Below are positions 19,212 through 27,721 of a stretch of 64,000 nt of DNA, piece by piece (positions within the stretch are counted from its first letter, which is position 1; every line of letters begins with the position of its first letter). A model generated the notes under the pieces. The model was not told the DNA's origin, made no database searches, and saw only the letters and a program-made list of their open reading frames with translations. The position numbers and the translations under genes were made by a program. The stretch spans positions 1,798,001 to 1,862,000 of the forward strand of contig NZ_JAPZBC010000001.1 of NCBI RefSeq assembly GCF_027460265.1, in the 5' to 3' direction. The DNA is from Streptomyces sp. WMMC940 (GTDB lineage: Bacteria; Actinomycetota; Actinomycetes; Streptomycetales; Streptomycetaceae).

Positions 19212-21212
19212 CTATTTCCCGTCCGCCCTCGCCGTCGCGTCGATGGCCGCAAGGGAGCGCCGCACCTGATTACGGTCCGTGGTGTACCAGAATTCGGGCA
19301 GTGACGCCTTCAGATAGCTCCCGTACCGCGCCGTGGCCAGCCGCTGGTCGAGCACGGCGACCACACCACGGTCTCCCGTTGCCCGTACGAGCCGGCCGGC
19401 GCCCTGGGCCATCAGCAGCGCGGCATGCGTGGCCGCCACGGCCATGAAGCCGTTCCCGCCCGCCTCCTCCACGGCCTTCTGGCGGGCGCTCATCAGGGGA
19501 TCGTCCGGGCGTGGGAAAGGAATCTTGTCCATCACCACCAGCTGGCAGCTCGGACCGGGGACGTCGACCCCCTGCCAGAGGGAGAGCGTGCCGAACAGAC
19601 ACGTCTTCGGATCGGCCGCAAAGTTCTTGATCAGCTCCCCGAGCGTCTCCTCGCCCTGAAGCAGGACCGGGAACTCGGGAATGCGGGAACGCAGCTCCTC
19701 GGCCGCGAGCTGGGCCGCCCGCATCGAGGAGAACAGGCCGAGCGTGCGGCCTCCGGCCGCCTGGATCAGCTCGGTGAGCTCGTCGAGCATGTCGTCCCGT
19801 CCGCCGTCCCGCACCGGACGGGACAGATGCCTCGCGACATAGAGGATGCCCTGCTTCGGGTAGTCGAACGGCGAGCCGACGTCGACGCCCTTCCAGACGG
19901 CGAGGTCCTCGCCCTCGGTGCCCTCGGGGGCCAGCCCGAGCGACGCGCCCACACCGTTGAAATCGCCGCCCAGCTTGAGCGTCGCGGAGGTGAGCACCAC
20001 CGAGCGGTCGGCGAAGAGCTTCTCCCGCAGCAGACCCGAGACCGACAGCGGGGCGACCCGCAGGGACGCTCCGAATCGGTCGTGGCGCTCGTACCAGACC
20101 ACGTCGAACTCGGAGCCGTGGCTGATCCGCTCGGCGACCTCGTGGACGGACTCGACCGAGGCGAGCGCCTGCTTGCGGACGGCGTCCTCGTCCTGGACCG
20201 ACTTGTCGCGGGTGGCGCCCAGCGCCGAGATCACCGTGCGGGCGGCATCGCGCAGCGCCAGCAGTGCGTACCCCAGGTCCTCCGGGATCTTCTCGAGGCG
20301 GCCGGGCAGTGCGAGCTCCATCAGCCTCTCGAAGCCCTCGGCGGCCGTCTGGAGCTGATCGGCCGCCTTCTCGTTGACCAGTTTGGCGGCGCGTCGCACC
20401 GCGCGATTGACCTGGCCGGGAGTGAGTTCGCCGGTGGCGACGCCGGTGACACGCGAGACCAGTTCATGGGCCTCGTCCACGATCAGCACCTCGTGCTGCG
20501 GGAGCACCGGGGCGCCCTCGATCGCGTCGATGGCGAGCAGGGCGTGGTTCGTCACGACGACCTCGGCGAGCTTGGCGCGCTCCCGCGCCATCTCCGCGAA
20601 GCACTCCGCCCCGTAGGCGCACTTGCTCGCGCCGAGGCACTCCCGGGAGGACACGGAGACCTGCGACCACGCCCGGTCGGACACCCCGGGGGTGAGGTCG
20701 TCCCGGTCGCCGGTCTCGGTCTCGTCGGACCAGTCGCGCAGGCGCATCAGATCCTGGCCCAGCTTGCTGGTGGGGCCGGTGGCCGAGGTGGGGTTCCCCG
20801 TGCCGAAGGCAAGGGGAGAGTCGAACAGCCCGTCCTCCTCTTCCTGGGGGACGCCCTCGTGGAGCCGGTGCAGACACAGATAGTTCGACCGGCCTTTGAG
20901 CATGGCGAACTCCGGTCTGCGGCGGAGCAGCGGGTGCAGGGCGTCCACCGTCCGCGGAAGGTCCCGCTCCACGAGCTGGCGCTGCAGCGCGAGCGTCGCC
21001 GTGGCGACGACCACGCGACCCCCGTGGGCCAGCGCGGGGACCAGGTACCCGAGCGACTTGCCCGTACCGGTGCCGGCCTGGATGAGCAGATGGGACCCGT
21101 CGTCGATGGCCTCGGACACGGACTCGGCCATGGTGACCTGGCCAGGCCTTTCGACCCCGCCGACGGCGGCGACCGCGGCGTGGAGGAGCTCGGGGAGGGA
21201 TGGCTTCGTCAT
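19212..21212 (-). CDS. dinG: DinG/XPD-family ATP-dependent DNA helicase
   Basis: A 666-residue superfamily 2 5'-3' helicase. Walker A is QAGTGTGKSLGYL near residue 45. Four cysteines placed as in iron-sulfur helicases follow (Cys in NYLCLHRL; Cys pair in RECLGASKC; Cys in GAECF). The DEAH box is LIVDEAHELVSRV, and the C-terminal motifs include GLFSSMRA, LFGTLSLWQGVDVPG and a QGAGRLVR motif VI. The start at 21212 is only ~10 bases from a TAGGGT hexamer that forms part of a RecA-NDp-like promoter, so the transcript may be essentially leaderless. A role in resolving damaged or structured DNA is inferred from the family. Confidence 0.92.
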   Translation of the reverse strand: MTKPSLPELLHAAVAAVGGVERPGQVTMAESVSEAIDDGSHLLIQAGTGTGKSLGYLVPALAHGGRVVVATATLALQRQLVERDLPRTVDALHPLLRRRPEFAMLKGRSNYLCLHRLHEGVPQEEEDGLFDSPLAFGTGNPTSATGPTSKLGQDLMRLRDWSDETETGDRDDLTPGVSDRAWSQVSVSSRECLGASKCAYGAECFAEMARERAKLAEVVVTNHALLAIDAIEGAPVLPQHEVLIVDEAHELVSRVTGVATGELTPGQVNRAVRRAAKLVNEKAADQLQTAAEGFERLMELALPGRLEKIPEDLGYALLALRDAARTVISALGATRDKSVQDEDAVRKQALASVESVHEVAERISHGSEFDVVWYERHDRFGASLRVAPLSVSGLLREKLFADRSVVLTSATLKLGGDFNGVGASLGLAPEGTEGEDLAVWKGVDVGSPFDYPKQGILYVARHLSRPVRDGGRDDMLDELTELIQAAGGRTLGLFSSMRAAQLAAEELRSRIPEFPVLLQGEETLGELIKNFAADPKTCLFGTLSLWQGVDVPGPSCQLVVMDKIPFPRPDDPLMSARQKAVEEAGGNGFMAVAATHAALLMAQGAGRLVRATGDRGVVAVLDQRLATARYGSYLKASLPEFWYTTDRNQVRRSLAAIDATARADGK

Positions 21213-21221
21213 AGACCGCCC

Positions 21222-21244
21222 ACCCTACGGGGCGCCGCTGACAG
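21222..21244 (-). promoter_or_regulatory. RecA-NDp (PafBC-type) promoter-like element of the dinG-like gene
   Basis: On the minus strand CTGTCAGCG, 8 bases, then TAGGGT. The established actinobacterial damage-inducible promoter is TTGTCRGTG-N8-TAnnnT; this has two mismatches in the upstream element and a perfect spacer and -10. The predicted start is within ~3 bases of the ATG. Confidence 0.5.
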
Positions 21245-21276
21245 CGCGGTCCGGTCCCGGCCGGAGCGCTGCGCCA

Positions 21277-23076
21277 TCACATGCTCAGCGGGTTGCGGAC
21301 CGTGCCGTGGACGGCGGCGTGCGGACGCTCGGAGCGGTCGCGGTAGCCGTCGAGGTGGAGCCGGTTGCGGTTCAGGCAGAGACGCTCGATACGCGGAGTG
21401 AGCAGGTCGAACAGCTCGTAGCGGTCCTTGAGCTCGGGGAAGCGGGACTGGTGGCGCAGGATCTCCGCGCGGACGAGGGACCAGAACTGGGACTCGGGTA
21501 CGCCCAGTTGCTCCTCGCACAGCGGGGCGAGATGGCGGAACACCCCGATGAAGAGACCGGAGTGGATGAACTGGGTGAGGAAGCCGGGCTCCTCCGTGAG
21601 CAGGACCGCTCGCACGTCGTCGGGCATGGCGCCCAGCTCCGGCAGGGCCCTGGCACTGACGTTCACGTCGTCGACGAAGTCCTTGATCGCGAGACGTACG
21701 GGCACGTCGTGGTGGTCGAAGACGACGATGGCGTTCTCCCCGTGGGGGGAGAAGACCGTGCCGTAGCGGTAGAGGAAGTGCAGCAGGGGCGGGAGCAGGG
21801 CGGCGAAGAGGTGCCGCAGCCAGGTGGCGGGAGCCAGCCCGGAGCGTTCGACCAGTTCGGCGCAGAAGGCGCGGCCCGCGGGGTCGGTGTGCAGGAGCGA
21901 GGCGAGGGTGCGCGCACGCTCCCCGGCGGGCAGCCGCAAGGGCTCCCGCCAGATGGCGCCGAGCAGTTCCCTGTACTGGTAGGGCACCTCGGGCAGCCGG
22001 TCGTAGTGCGGGTGCTCGACGGTGACCGAGGCCACCTCCCCCAGCAGGATCACTCGGCACTCGTCGCGGAGGAAGGGGTCGTGGTCGCTCAGTCCGTGGA
22101 CCCATGAGGTGACGGCGGGCGCGGCCAGCGTGCGCTCGGTGGGCAACCCCCGCCAGACGAGGGTGTTGAGCACGGACAGCGGGAGCTTGACGGTGTGCCG
22201 GTCGGGGCGGCTGGTGTTGAGGAAGGTGCGGATGGACTGCTGCGGGAGCCGCAGGTCGCCGTCCGTGGTGAGCGGGACGATCTCGCCGCGGGCGATGGAG
22301 GGGGCGTAGAGGGGCAGGAGCACCTGGTCCCACTGCCAGGGGTGCACGGGCAGCAGGAGGTAGTCGGAGGGGTCGAGGCCGCGGTCCGTCAGCGTGGCCG
22401 TGAAGGCCCCGCGCACCGGAGCGTCGAGCTCCGCGGCGTAGAGGAGTTCGGGTGTGTCGAGTCCCCGCACGCCTCGGTAGGCGGCGAGGCGGGTACTGAC
22501 GGCGATCCACGGGAGTCGTGCCGGATTCCGCGCCTCGGGGGCCCAGCGGGCGGTGTCCCGGGCGGAGAAGCCGAGGCGGCCCTTGTTGAGGACCAGCCAG
22601 GGATGACCGGTCTGGTGGCCCTCCAGGGAGGCGTAGTCGAGGTCGGCGAGCCGGGCGGCGGGGAGTGCGGTGTGGTCGAGCCTGCAGTCGGCGGCCAGGG
22701 TCGTGCTCAGCTCGCGTACGAGGTGGCCGAGCGTGGCGCCGTCGAGCGCGAGGAGGTGGCGGGCGGCCGTCAGGAAGCGGAGCGGATCGGTGAACGGGGT
22801 TCCGTCGCACCGGACGGAGTCGGGGTCGACCCTCCAGCTGCCGTATGCGCCGCGCCGGGCCCGGAAGGTGAGGTTCTCCCCTTCGTCGAGGCGGAGTGCG
22901 TAGCCGTCGTCGTGGCCCTGGGGCAGCGGCTCGATGATCTCTTCGTAGGCGAACTCACCGAGTGTCTTGGCGAGCAGACGGGCCGACGCCCGTTGCCAGG
23001 ATTCCGGGTTGAGCTCGGCCGGCGCGAGCAGGGCGGTCGGCTCGTCGGAGTCTGGGGTGGCAGGGGACTTCGGCAC
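21277..23076 (-). CDS. IucA/IucC family NIS siderophore synthetase (second of two)
   Basis: An ATP-dependent NRPS-independent siderophore synthetase that condenses a carboxylate with an amine or hydroxylamine via an acyl-adenylate. The 599-residue protein carries the NIS motifs GHPWLVLNKGRLGF (ATP site, near residue 160), LLLPVHPWQWDQVL, KLPLSVLNTLVWRGLP, the FSPHGENAIVV carboxylate-binding motif and KDFVDDVN. The GTG at 23076 has an AGGAG site 5-9 bases upstream and is preferred over an upstream start overlapping the acyltransferase stop. It is the last gene of the four-gene operon and resembles RhbF/DesD-type enzymes. The substrate is unknown. Confidence 0.9.
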   Translation of the reverse strand: MPKSPATPDSDEPTALLAPAELNPESWQRASARLLAKTLGEFAYEEIIEPLPQGHDDGYALRLDEGENLTFRARRGAYGSWRVDPDSVRCDGTPFTDPLRFLTAARHLLALDGATLGHLVRELSTTLAADCRLDHTALPAARLADLDYASLEGHQTGHPWLVLNKGRLGFSARDTARWAPEARNPARLPWIAVSTRLAAYRGVRGLDTPELLYAAELDAPVRGAFTATLTDRGLDPSDYLLLPVHPWQWDQVLLPLYAPSIARGEIVPLTTDGDLRLPQQSIRTFLNTSRPDRHTVKLPLSVLNTLVWRGLPTERTLAAPAVTSWVHGLSDHDPFLRDECRVILLGEVASVTVEHPHYDRLPEVPYQYRELLGAIWREPLRLPAGERARTLASLLHTDPAGRAFCAELVERSGLAPATWLRHLFAALLPPLLHFLYRYGTVFSPHGENAIVVFDHHDVPVRLAIKDFVDDVNVSARALPELGAMPDDVRAVLLTEEPGFLTQFIHSGLFIGVFRHLAPLCEEQLGVPESQFWSLVRAEILRHQSRFPELKDRYELFDLLTPRIERLCLNRNRLHLDGYRDRSERPHAAVHGTVRNPLSM

Positions 23077-23135
23077 GGGGACTCCTCGTATGGAACCGAT
23101 GCGGTTCGAGCGGTGTATGTAGGGCAGCGGGTCGG

Positions 23136-23930
23136 TCACAGCACTTTGCCCAGCGCTCTGTCGCGGACCATGAGCGCTGCTCGCTTGTCGGGCAGGTCGA
23201 CCTCCGCGGAGAAGCGGAAGCCGGCGCTGAGGAAGGCGGAGACGGAGGGGGTGTTGCGCAGGTCGGGTTCGGCGACGACGCGTCCGCAGCGGGGCCGGTG
23301 GTCGAGCACGTGATCGGCCGCGGCCCGGAGCAGGATCGTGCCGACGCCGCGGCCGCGGTCGGCGACGCCCCCGATGAGCAGGTGGATGCCGGTGTCGTGG
23401 GGCCGGGCCGGGTAGTGACGTGCGAGCGGGTCGAGGTCGGCGCGGTAGATCTCGAAGTAGCCCGTCGGCACACCGTCGAGCACGCCGAGGCAGGGGACGC
23501 TGCGCCCGTCTCCCGCCAGCTGACTCCCGAGGTGGGCCTCGGTGACGGACTCCGGCCCGGCCAGCTCCCAGAAGGCCGCGACAGCGGGGTCGTTCATCCA
23601 GCGGCTGATCAACCGCAGATCGCGCTCGATCAGGACGGGCACGAGCTGGAAGGAGCCGATGGGGGTGGGGACTGCACCCCAGTCGGAGAGGGCGTCCAGC
23701 AGGTCCTCGCCCGGGAACGGCGCGTGGTCGGGGCGCTTGCCCCCGGGGCCTTCCCCGGGCGCCGCGCCCGGGGAGCTCTGCTCCACCGGCGCCCGGGAGC
23801 CCGGTTGCCGGTCCTGTTCGAAGAGCGCCGCGAGTTCGTCGGGCAGCCGCAGTTCGAGGGTGTCCTCCACCCCACCGCCGGTGGAGGGGGTGGAGCCGCT
23901 GGTGTCGGCGCTCGCGTCGGTGGGAGGCAT
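23136..23930 (-). CDS. GNAT-family siderophore acyltransferase (IucB/RhbD-like)
   Basis: 264 residues. The first ~95 are a disordered Pro/Gly-rich tail after TLELRLPDELAALF. The catalytic half (from VPTPIGSFQLVPVLIERDL) shows the siderophore-acetyltransferase pattern RDLRLISRWMNDPAVAAFWEL, GYFEIYRADLDPLARHY, DTGIHLLIGGVADRGRGVG (acyl-CoA loop) and RNTPSVSAFLSAGFR. It probably acylates the terminal amine of the diamine or amino-acid precursor. It sits between two IucA/IucC synthetases, as rhbD does in rhizobactin-type clusters. Confidence 0.85.
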   Translation of the reverse strand: MPPTDASADTSGSTPSTGGGVEDTLELRLPDELAALFEQDRQPGSRAPVEQSSPGAAPGEGPGGKRPDHAPFPGEDLLDALSDWGAVPTPIGSFQLVPVLIERDLRLISRWMNDPAVAAFWELAGPESVTEAHLGSQLAGDGRSVPCLGVLDGVPTGYFEIYRADLDPLARHYPARPHDTGIHLLIGGVADRGRGVGTILLRAAADHVLDHRPRCGRVVAEPDLRNTPSVSAFLSAGFRFSAEVDLPDKRAALMVRDRALGKVL

Positions 23931-24036
23931 GGGTGGCGCTCTCCTCTCGGCAGTTCGGACAGGTCGGTCGTCGGGGGTGCCCGTCCTGGCCGGCCGGTGC
24001 CTACGGAGACGGGATCCCCTCGGGGACGGACGACGT

Positions 24037-26016
24037 TCAGGAGTGGAGGGGGTTGGTGATGGTGACGTAGACGGACTGGGTGTCGACGGGACCGACGAGC
24101 TCGTCGAGGCCGTGCAGCCGGGTGAGGAGATTCGCCTTGCATCGCAGGGTGGGGCACTCCAGGAGCTGCGCGGGCAGCGGCGAGCCGAGGTGACGGACGG
24201 AGTCGAGGAAGCGGCGGAAGGCGGCCACGAGCACGCGTTCGTCGGCGAGCCGTTGCGATCCGAAGGCGCCGATGAGACCGAGGACGTTGTTGATGCCGAG
24301 GTAGTAGGCGAAGCGTTCGTCCGTGACGGCGTCGTCGACGAAGGTGTCGCTGAGAGTGCCGATGCCGGGAAGCCGGCGGTCGAGTTCGGCGCGGCGCGAC
24401 TCGCGGAAGTAGTAGCCCTGGTTGTCGCGGTAGCGGCCGCCGGCGGGCCAGCCCTGCGGGTCGATGATCACCAGGGTGTTCTGCTGGTGGGCCTCGAGGG
24501 CGACACCGGCCGTGGCATCGAGCCACAGCACCGGGCGCACGACCTGGTCGAGGTAGCGCAGGAACCACTCGGCGGCGACGGCACCGGTGGGGCGGCCCGT
24601 GCGGGCGGCGAGGCCGCCGATGACCTCGGCGAGACGCGAGTGGCTGCCCGTCCGGCCCGGCCAGGGCCGGGGTGCGGTGAGGCCCGCGAGGCAGACGGCG
24701 TCGTCACCGGCGCCGAACGGGTTGTGCCGGATCATGACGTCGAGTCCGGGCAGTGGCGCTCCGTCCGGGGTGTCCACTGCGAGCCACGCGGGGTCACGGA
24801 CGATGTCGAAGCGGGGGTGCGCGGTCCGCCACTGTGTGCCCAGGCCGCTGCGGAGAAGGCGGTGGACCTCGACGCCCCGGTGGAGTTCCTTGCGGAGGTT
24901 CTCACGACGGGAGTTGGTGATGCGTACGCCGAGCGAGAGCTTGAGCATGGCCGGTGCGCCGGGCTGATGCACGGTGCGGACGGACGAGGTGGGGTGCCAG
25001 GGTTCACCGGCGGGGCCCAGGTCGCGGAGCAGTCCCGCGTCGAACAGCGCGGCGGCTTCGGGGCGGTGGGTCACTTCGCGGGCCTGCCAGGGGTGCAGCG
25101 GCAGGGCGACGGTTCCGGGAGGGAGGGCGAGGCCACCGGCGAGCCGGGAGGTGAGCTGCTCTGCGGGCACCGTGCGGCCCTCTTCCGTCCAGGCCGAGTC
25201 GCCGGACAGTACGTCCCGGTCGACGGCCAGCCAGTGGAGCGGGAAGGAGCCGTACAACTCCGGTGAGTAGAGCCGGGCTTCGGCGTCGGAGAGCCCTTCA
25301 CGGCTCTTGGGGGTGGGATGAAGCGGATGGCCCAGGATCAGTGACTGTTCGGCGGTCAGGAAGAGGTCGGCTCCGTGCTGAGGGGCGGGGCGCCGCCGTC
25401 GGTCGTCGATGAAGCCGGCCGTGCGGCGGACGGAGTCCGCGACGCGTCCGGCGAGGTCGACCGCTTCGGACCGGCGGCCTTCACCGTCCTTTCGCACCAG
25501 GCCCCCGGATCCGGGTGCGCCGCCGTCGGCGCCCGGCTCACGGGTGAGGAGGACCGCGACGGTGACGGCGTCGGCCGGAGGGGCGTCCGCCGGAGCACCC
25601 TCCAGTACGGGCGGTCCGAAACGGTGCCAGCCGGTGAGGGACCAGTGGAGGACGGGGACGAGCAGTGCGGTACCGCTGGCCCGGAGCGGAATGCGCAGGG
25701 ACCCCCCGGTGGGCCTGGGCAGGTCGTTCTCCCTGACCCAGCAGCGCAGGAGGTTCTCGACGGCGCCCGCGTCGGCGGCCGTCAGCGGATCGGGGTGGTC
25801 GAGCGGGTCGGCCGCGGTGCCCGGCGTGGCTGCGGCGGGGACTTCCGCCGGGCCCGACGCCGTTCCCGGCCGGGGATCGGCGTCCTGGTCCTCGGACGGC
25901 CCCGAGGCCTGCCGCGGTACCGTCACCGGCTCGACCGTGAGGGGGTGCCTCGGGTGGTGGTCCGCGGTGGGACGGGCGCCGGGCTCTGGGGTGTCGGCAG
26001 CGGGGGTGGGGTTCAC
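24037..26016 (-). CDS. IucA/IucC family NIS siderophore synthetase (first of two)
   Basis: A 659-residue NRPS-independent siderophore synthetase. It has a ~75-residue Pro/Ala-rich N-terminal extension, then GHPLHPTPKSREG (ATP-binding, near residue 225), ALPLHPWQAREV, HPTSSVRTV, KLSLGVRITNSRREN and the ALEAHQQNTLV motif. GTG start at 26016 with AAGGAAG five bases upstream. It starts 28 bp after the aminotransferase stop, so the pair is probably co-transcribed. It resembles RhbC/IucA-type enzymes that act on citrate, but the substrate cannot be proven here. Confidence 0.9.
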   Translation of the reverse strand: MNPTPAADTPEPGARPTADHHPRHPLTVEPVTVPRQASGPSEDQDADPRPGTASGPAEVPAAATPGTAADPLDHPDPLTAADAGAVENLLRCWVRENDLPRPTGGSLRIPLRASGTALLVPVLHWSLTGWHRFGPPVLEGAPADAPPADAVTVAVLLTREPGADGGAPGSGGLVRKDGEGRRSEAVDLAGRVADSVRRTAGFIDDRRRRPAPQHGADLFLTAEQSLILGHPLHPTPKSREGLSDAEARLYSPELYGSFPLHWLAVDRDVLSGDSAWTEEGRTVPAEQLTSRLAGGLALPPGTVALPLHPWQAREVTHRPEAAALFDAGLLRDLGPAGEPWHPTSSVRTVHQPGAPAMLKLSLGVRITNSRRENLRKELHRGVEVHRLLRSGLGTQWRTAHPRFDIVRDPAWLAVDTPDGAPLPGLDVMIRHNPFGAGDDAVCLAGLTAPRPWPGRTGSHSRLAEVIGGLAARTGRPTGAVAAEWFLRYLDQVVRPVLWLDATAGVALEAHQQNTLVIIDPQGWPAGGRYRDNQGYYFRESRRAELDRRLPGIGTLSDTFVDDAVTDERFAYYLGINNVLGLIGAFGSQRLADERVLVAAFRRFLDSVRHLGSPLPAQLLECPTLRCKANLLTRLHGLDELVGPVDTQSVYVTITNPLHS

Positions 26017-26044
26017 GGGGACTTCCTTGTGGTGTCGTCCGGGA

Positions 26045-27421
26045 TCACAGAGAGGGTCCGGTGTCGTTGCGGCGGTGCGGTGCGCAGACGGCCGCTTCCA
26101 GGGAGTCGGCGAAGCGGTCGAGGACCGCTTGGGCCTGCTCGTCGGTGAGCGTGAGGGGAGGCAGCAGTCGGACGACCCCGGAGTGGCGTCCGCCGAGTTC
26201 GACGATGAGCCCGCGGCGCAGGCACTCCCGCTGCACGGCGGCGGCGAGGACGGGGTCGGCCGGCGGGACGTCGGCCTGCGGGTCGTCGACGTCGGGATCC
26301 ACCAGTTCGACACCGATCATCAACCCCCGGCCGCGTACGTCGCCGATGGACCGGTGGGTGGCGGCGAGGCCCTGGAGCTGCCCCAGCATGCGTGTGCCGA
26401 GGGTGGCTGCCCGCTCCGCCAGCCGGTGCTCCCGTACGAAGGCCAGGGTGGCCGCACCCGCCGCCATGGCGAGCTGGTTGCCCCGGAAGGTGCCGGCGTG
26501 GGCGCCGGGCTGCCAGACGTCCAGATCGGCGCGGTAGACGATCACGGCGAGCGGGAGGGAACCGCCGATGGCCTTGGACAGCACCATCACGTCGGGGACG
26601 ATCCCGCTGTGCTCGACCGCCCAGAAGGCTCCGGTGCGGCCCACCCCCGTCTGCACCTCGTCGGCGATCAGCGGGATGGAACGGGACGCGGTGAGCTCGC
26701 GCATCCGTCGCAGCCAGCCGTCGGGGGCGGGGATCACACCCCCCTCGCCCTGCACCGGTTCCAGGATCATGCCGGCGGGCGACGGGACACCGCCCTTGGG
26801 ATCGTCCAGCAGGTTCTCGGTCCAGCGGGCTGCGAGCTCGGCGCCCCGTTCGCCGCCGACGCCGAAGGGGCAGCGGTAGTTCTGCGGATAGGGCAGCCTC
26901 GTCACCCGGACGTCCGCCGCACCCCCCGACGCGTCGAGGGCCCCGGCCGTCATGCCGTGGTACGCGCCGGTGAACGCGAGCAGTCCGGTGCGGCCCGTCG
27001 CGGTGCGGACCAGTTTGAGGGCGGCTTCGACGGCGTCCGTGCCGGCCGGCCCGCAGAACTGGATGCGGGCGTCGTCGGCGAACGGTCGCGGCAACGTGGC
27101 GAACAGCTCGGTGGTGAAGGCGTCCTTGACCGGAGTGGCGAGATCGAGGACGTGCAGCGGCGCTCCTGAGGCGAGCACCTTCTTGATCGCTTCCAGTACG
27201 ACGGGGTGGTTGTGGCCGAGGGCGAGGGTCCCGGCGCCCGAGAGGCAGTCGAGATACCGTCGTCCGTCCGCCCCCTCGATCGTCAGGCCGCGGGCCCGTA
27301 CCGGGACGATGGGCAGCGAGCGGGCGTACGTCCGCGCCGCCGACTCACGGAGCGACTGGCGGCGCAGGATTCCTTCGTGTGCGACGGGCTGTGCCGGCGG
27401 AGCGGGTTCGGTCACGGCCAC
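26045..27421 (-). CDS. diaminobutyrate--2-oxoglutarate aminotransferase family protein
   Basis: A class III PLP-dependent aminotransferase of about 458 residues, predicted to make L-2,4-diaminobutyrate from aspartate semialdehyde. It shows SGAGTLALGHNHP, GPAGTDAVEAALKL, FTGAYHGMT, EPVQGEGGV, the PLP-contact DEVQTGVGRTGAF and the Schiff-base Lys in VLSKAIGGSLPLA. The GTG at 27421 has GGAGGA 9 bases upstream. It is the promoter-proximal gene of the siderophore operon, the position held by rhbA and related genes in other NIS clusters. No iron-box-like sequence was found in the 300 bp upstream. Confidence 0.88.
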   Translation of the reverse strand: MAVTEPAPPAQPVAHEGILRRQSLRESAARTYARSLPIVPVRARGLTIEGADGRRYLDCLSGAGTLALGHNHPVVLEAIKKVLASGAPLHVLDLATPVKDAFTTELFATLPRPFADDARIQFCGPAGTDAVEAALKLVRTATGRTGLLAFTGAYHGMTAGALDASGGAADVRVTRLPYPQNYRCPFGVGGERGAELAARWTENLLDDPKGGVPSPAGMILEPVQGEGGVIPAPDGWLRRMRELTASRSIPLIADEVQTGVGRTGAFWAVEHSGIVPDVMVLSKAIGGSLPLAVIVYRADLDVWQPGAHAGTFRGNQLAMAAGAATLAFVREHRLAERAATLGTRMLGQLQGLAATHRSIGDVRGRGLMIGVELVDPDVDDPQADVPPADPVLAAAVQRECLRRGLIVELGGRHSGVVRLLPPLTLTDEQAQAVLDRFADSLEAAVCAPHRRNDTGPSL

Positions 27422-27721
27422 GGTTGTTCGTCCTCCGACTGTCACGGTTGTGTCGCGCCTCGGTACGGCGGTCGACCGCCGCGGCACGACGGTGAACGCT
27501 GGAAGCCTGCGTCCCCCGTCCGTACCAACGACGCCGGAAGCGGGGGATCACGGTCATTCCGGAAGATCCTTGAGCCCGGGAACCACGGCCCTGCCGCCCA
27601 CCGTCCCCAACGGCACCGGCATAGTGGGGGCCGCGTTGCGGCACCGGCAGCGTCGCCGGGGTGCGCGCAGGCAATCCCGTTCGTACGCACGTAACTGATG
27701 AAGTCCCAGGGGGATCACCAC

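Noticed and set aside
23077..23139. Upstream start for the second NIS synthetase overlapping the acyltransferase stop
   Set aside because: The internal GTG at 23076 has a clear AGGAG site and gives the usual family N-terminus; the extension is not family-like.
27422..27721. DmdR/IdeR iron box for the NIS operon
   Set aside because: Searched by eye for TTAGGTTAGG-type inverted repeats; none seen on either strand.
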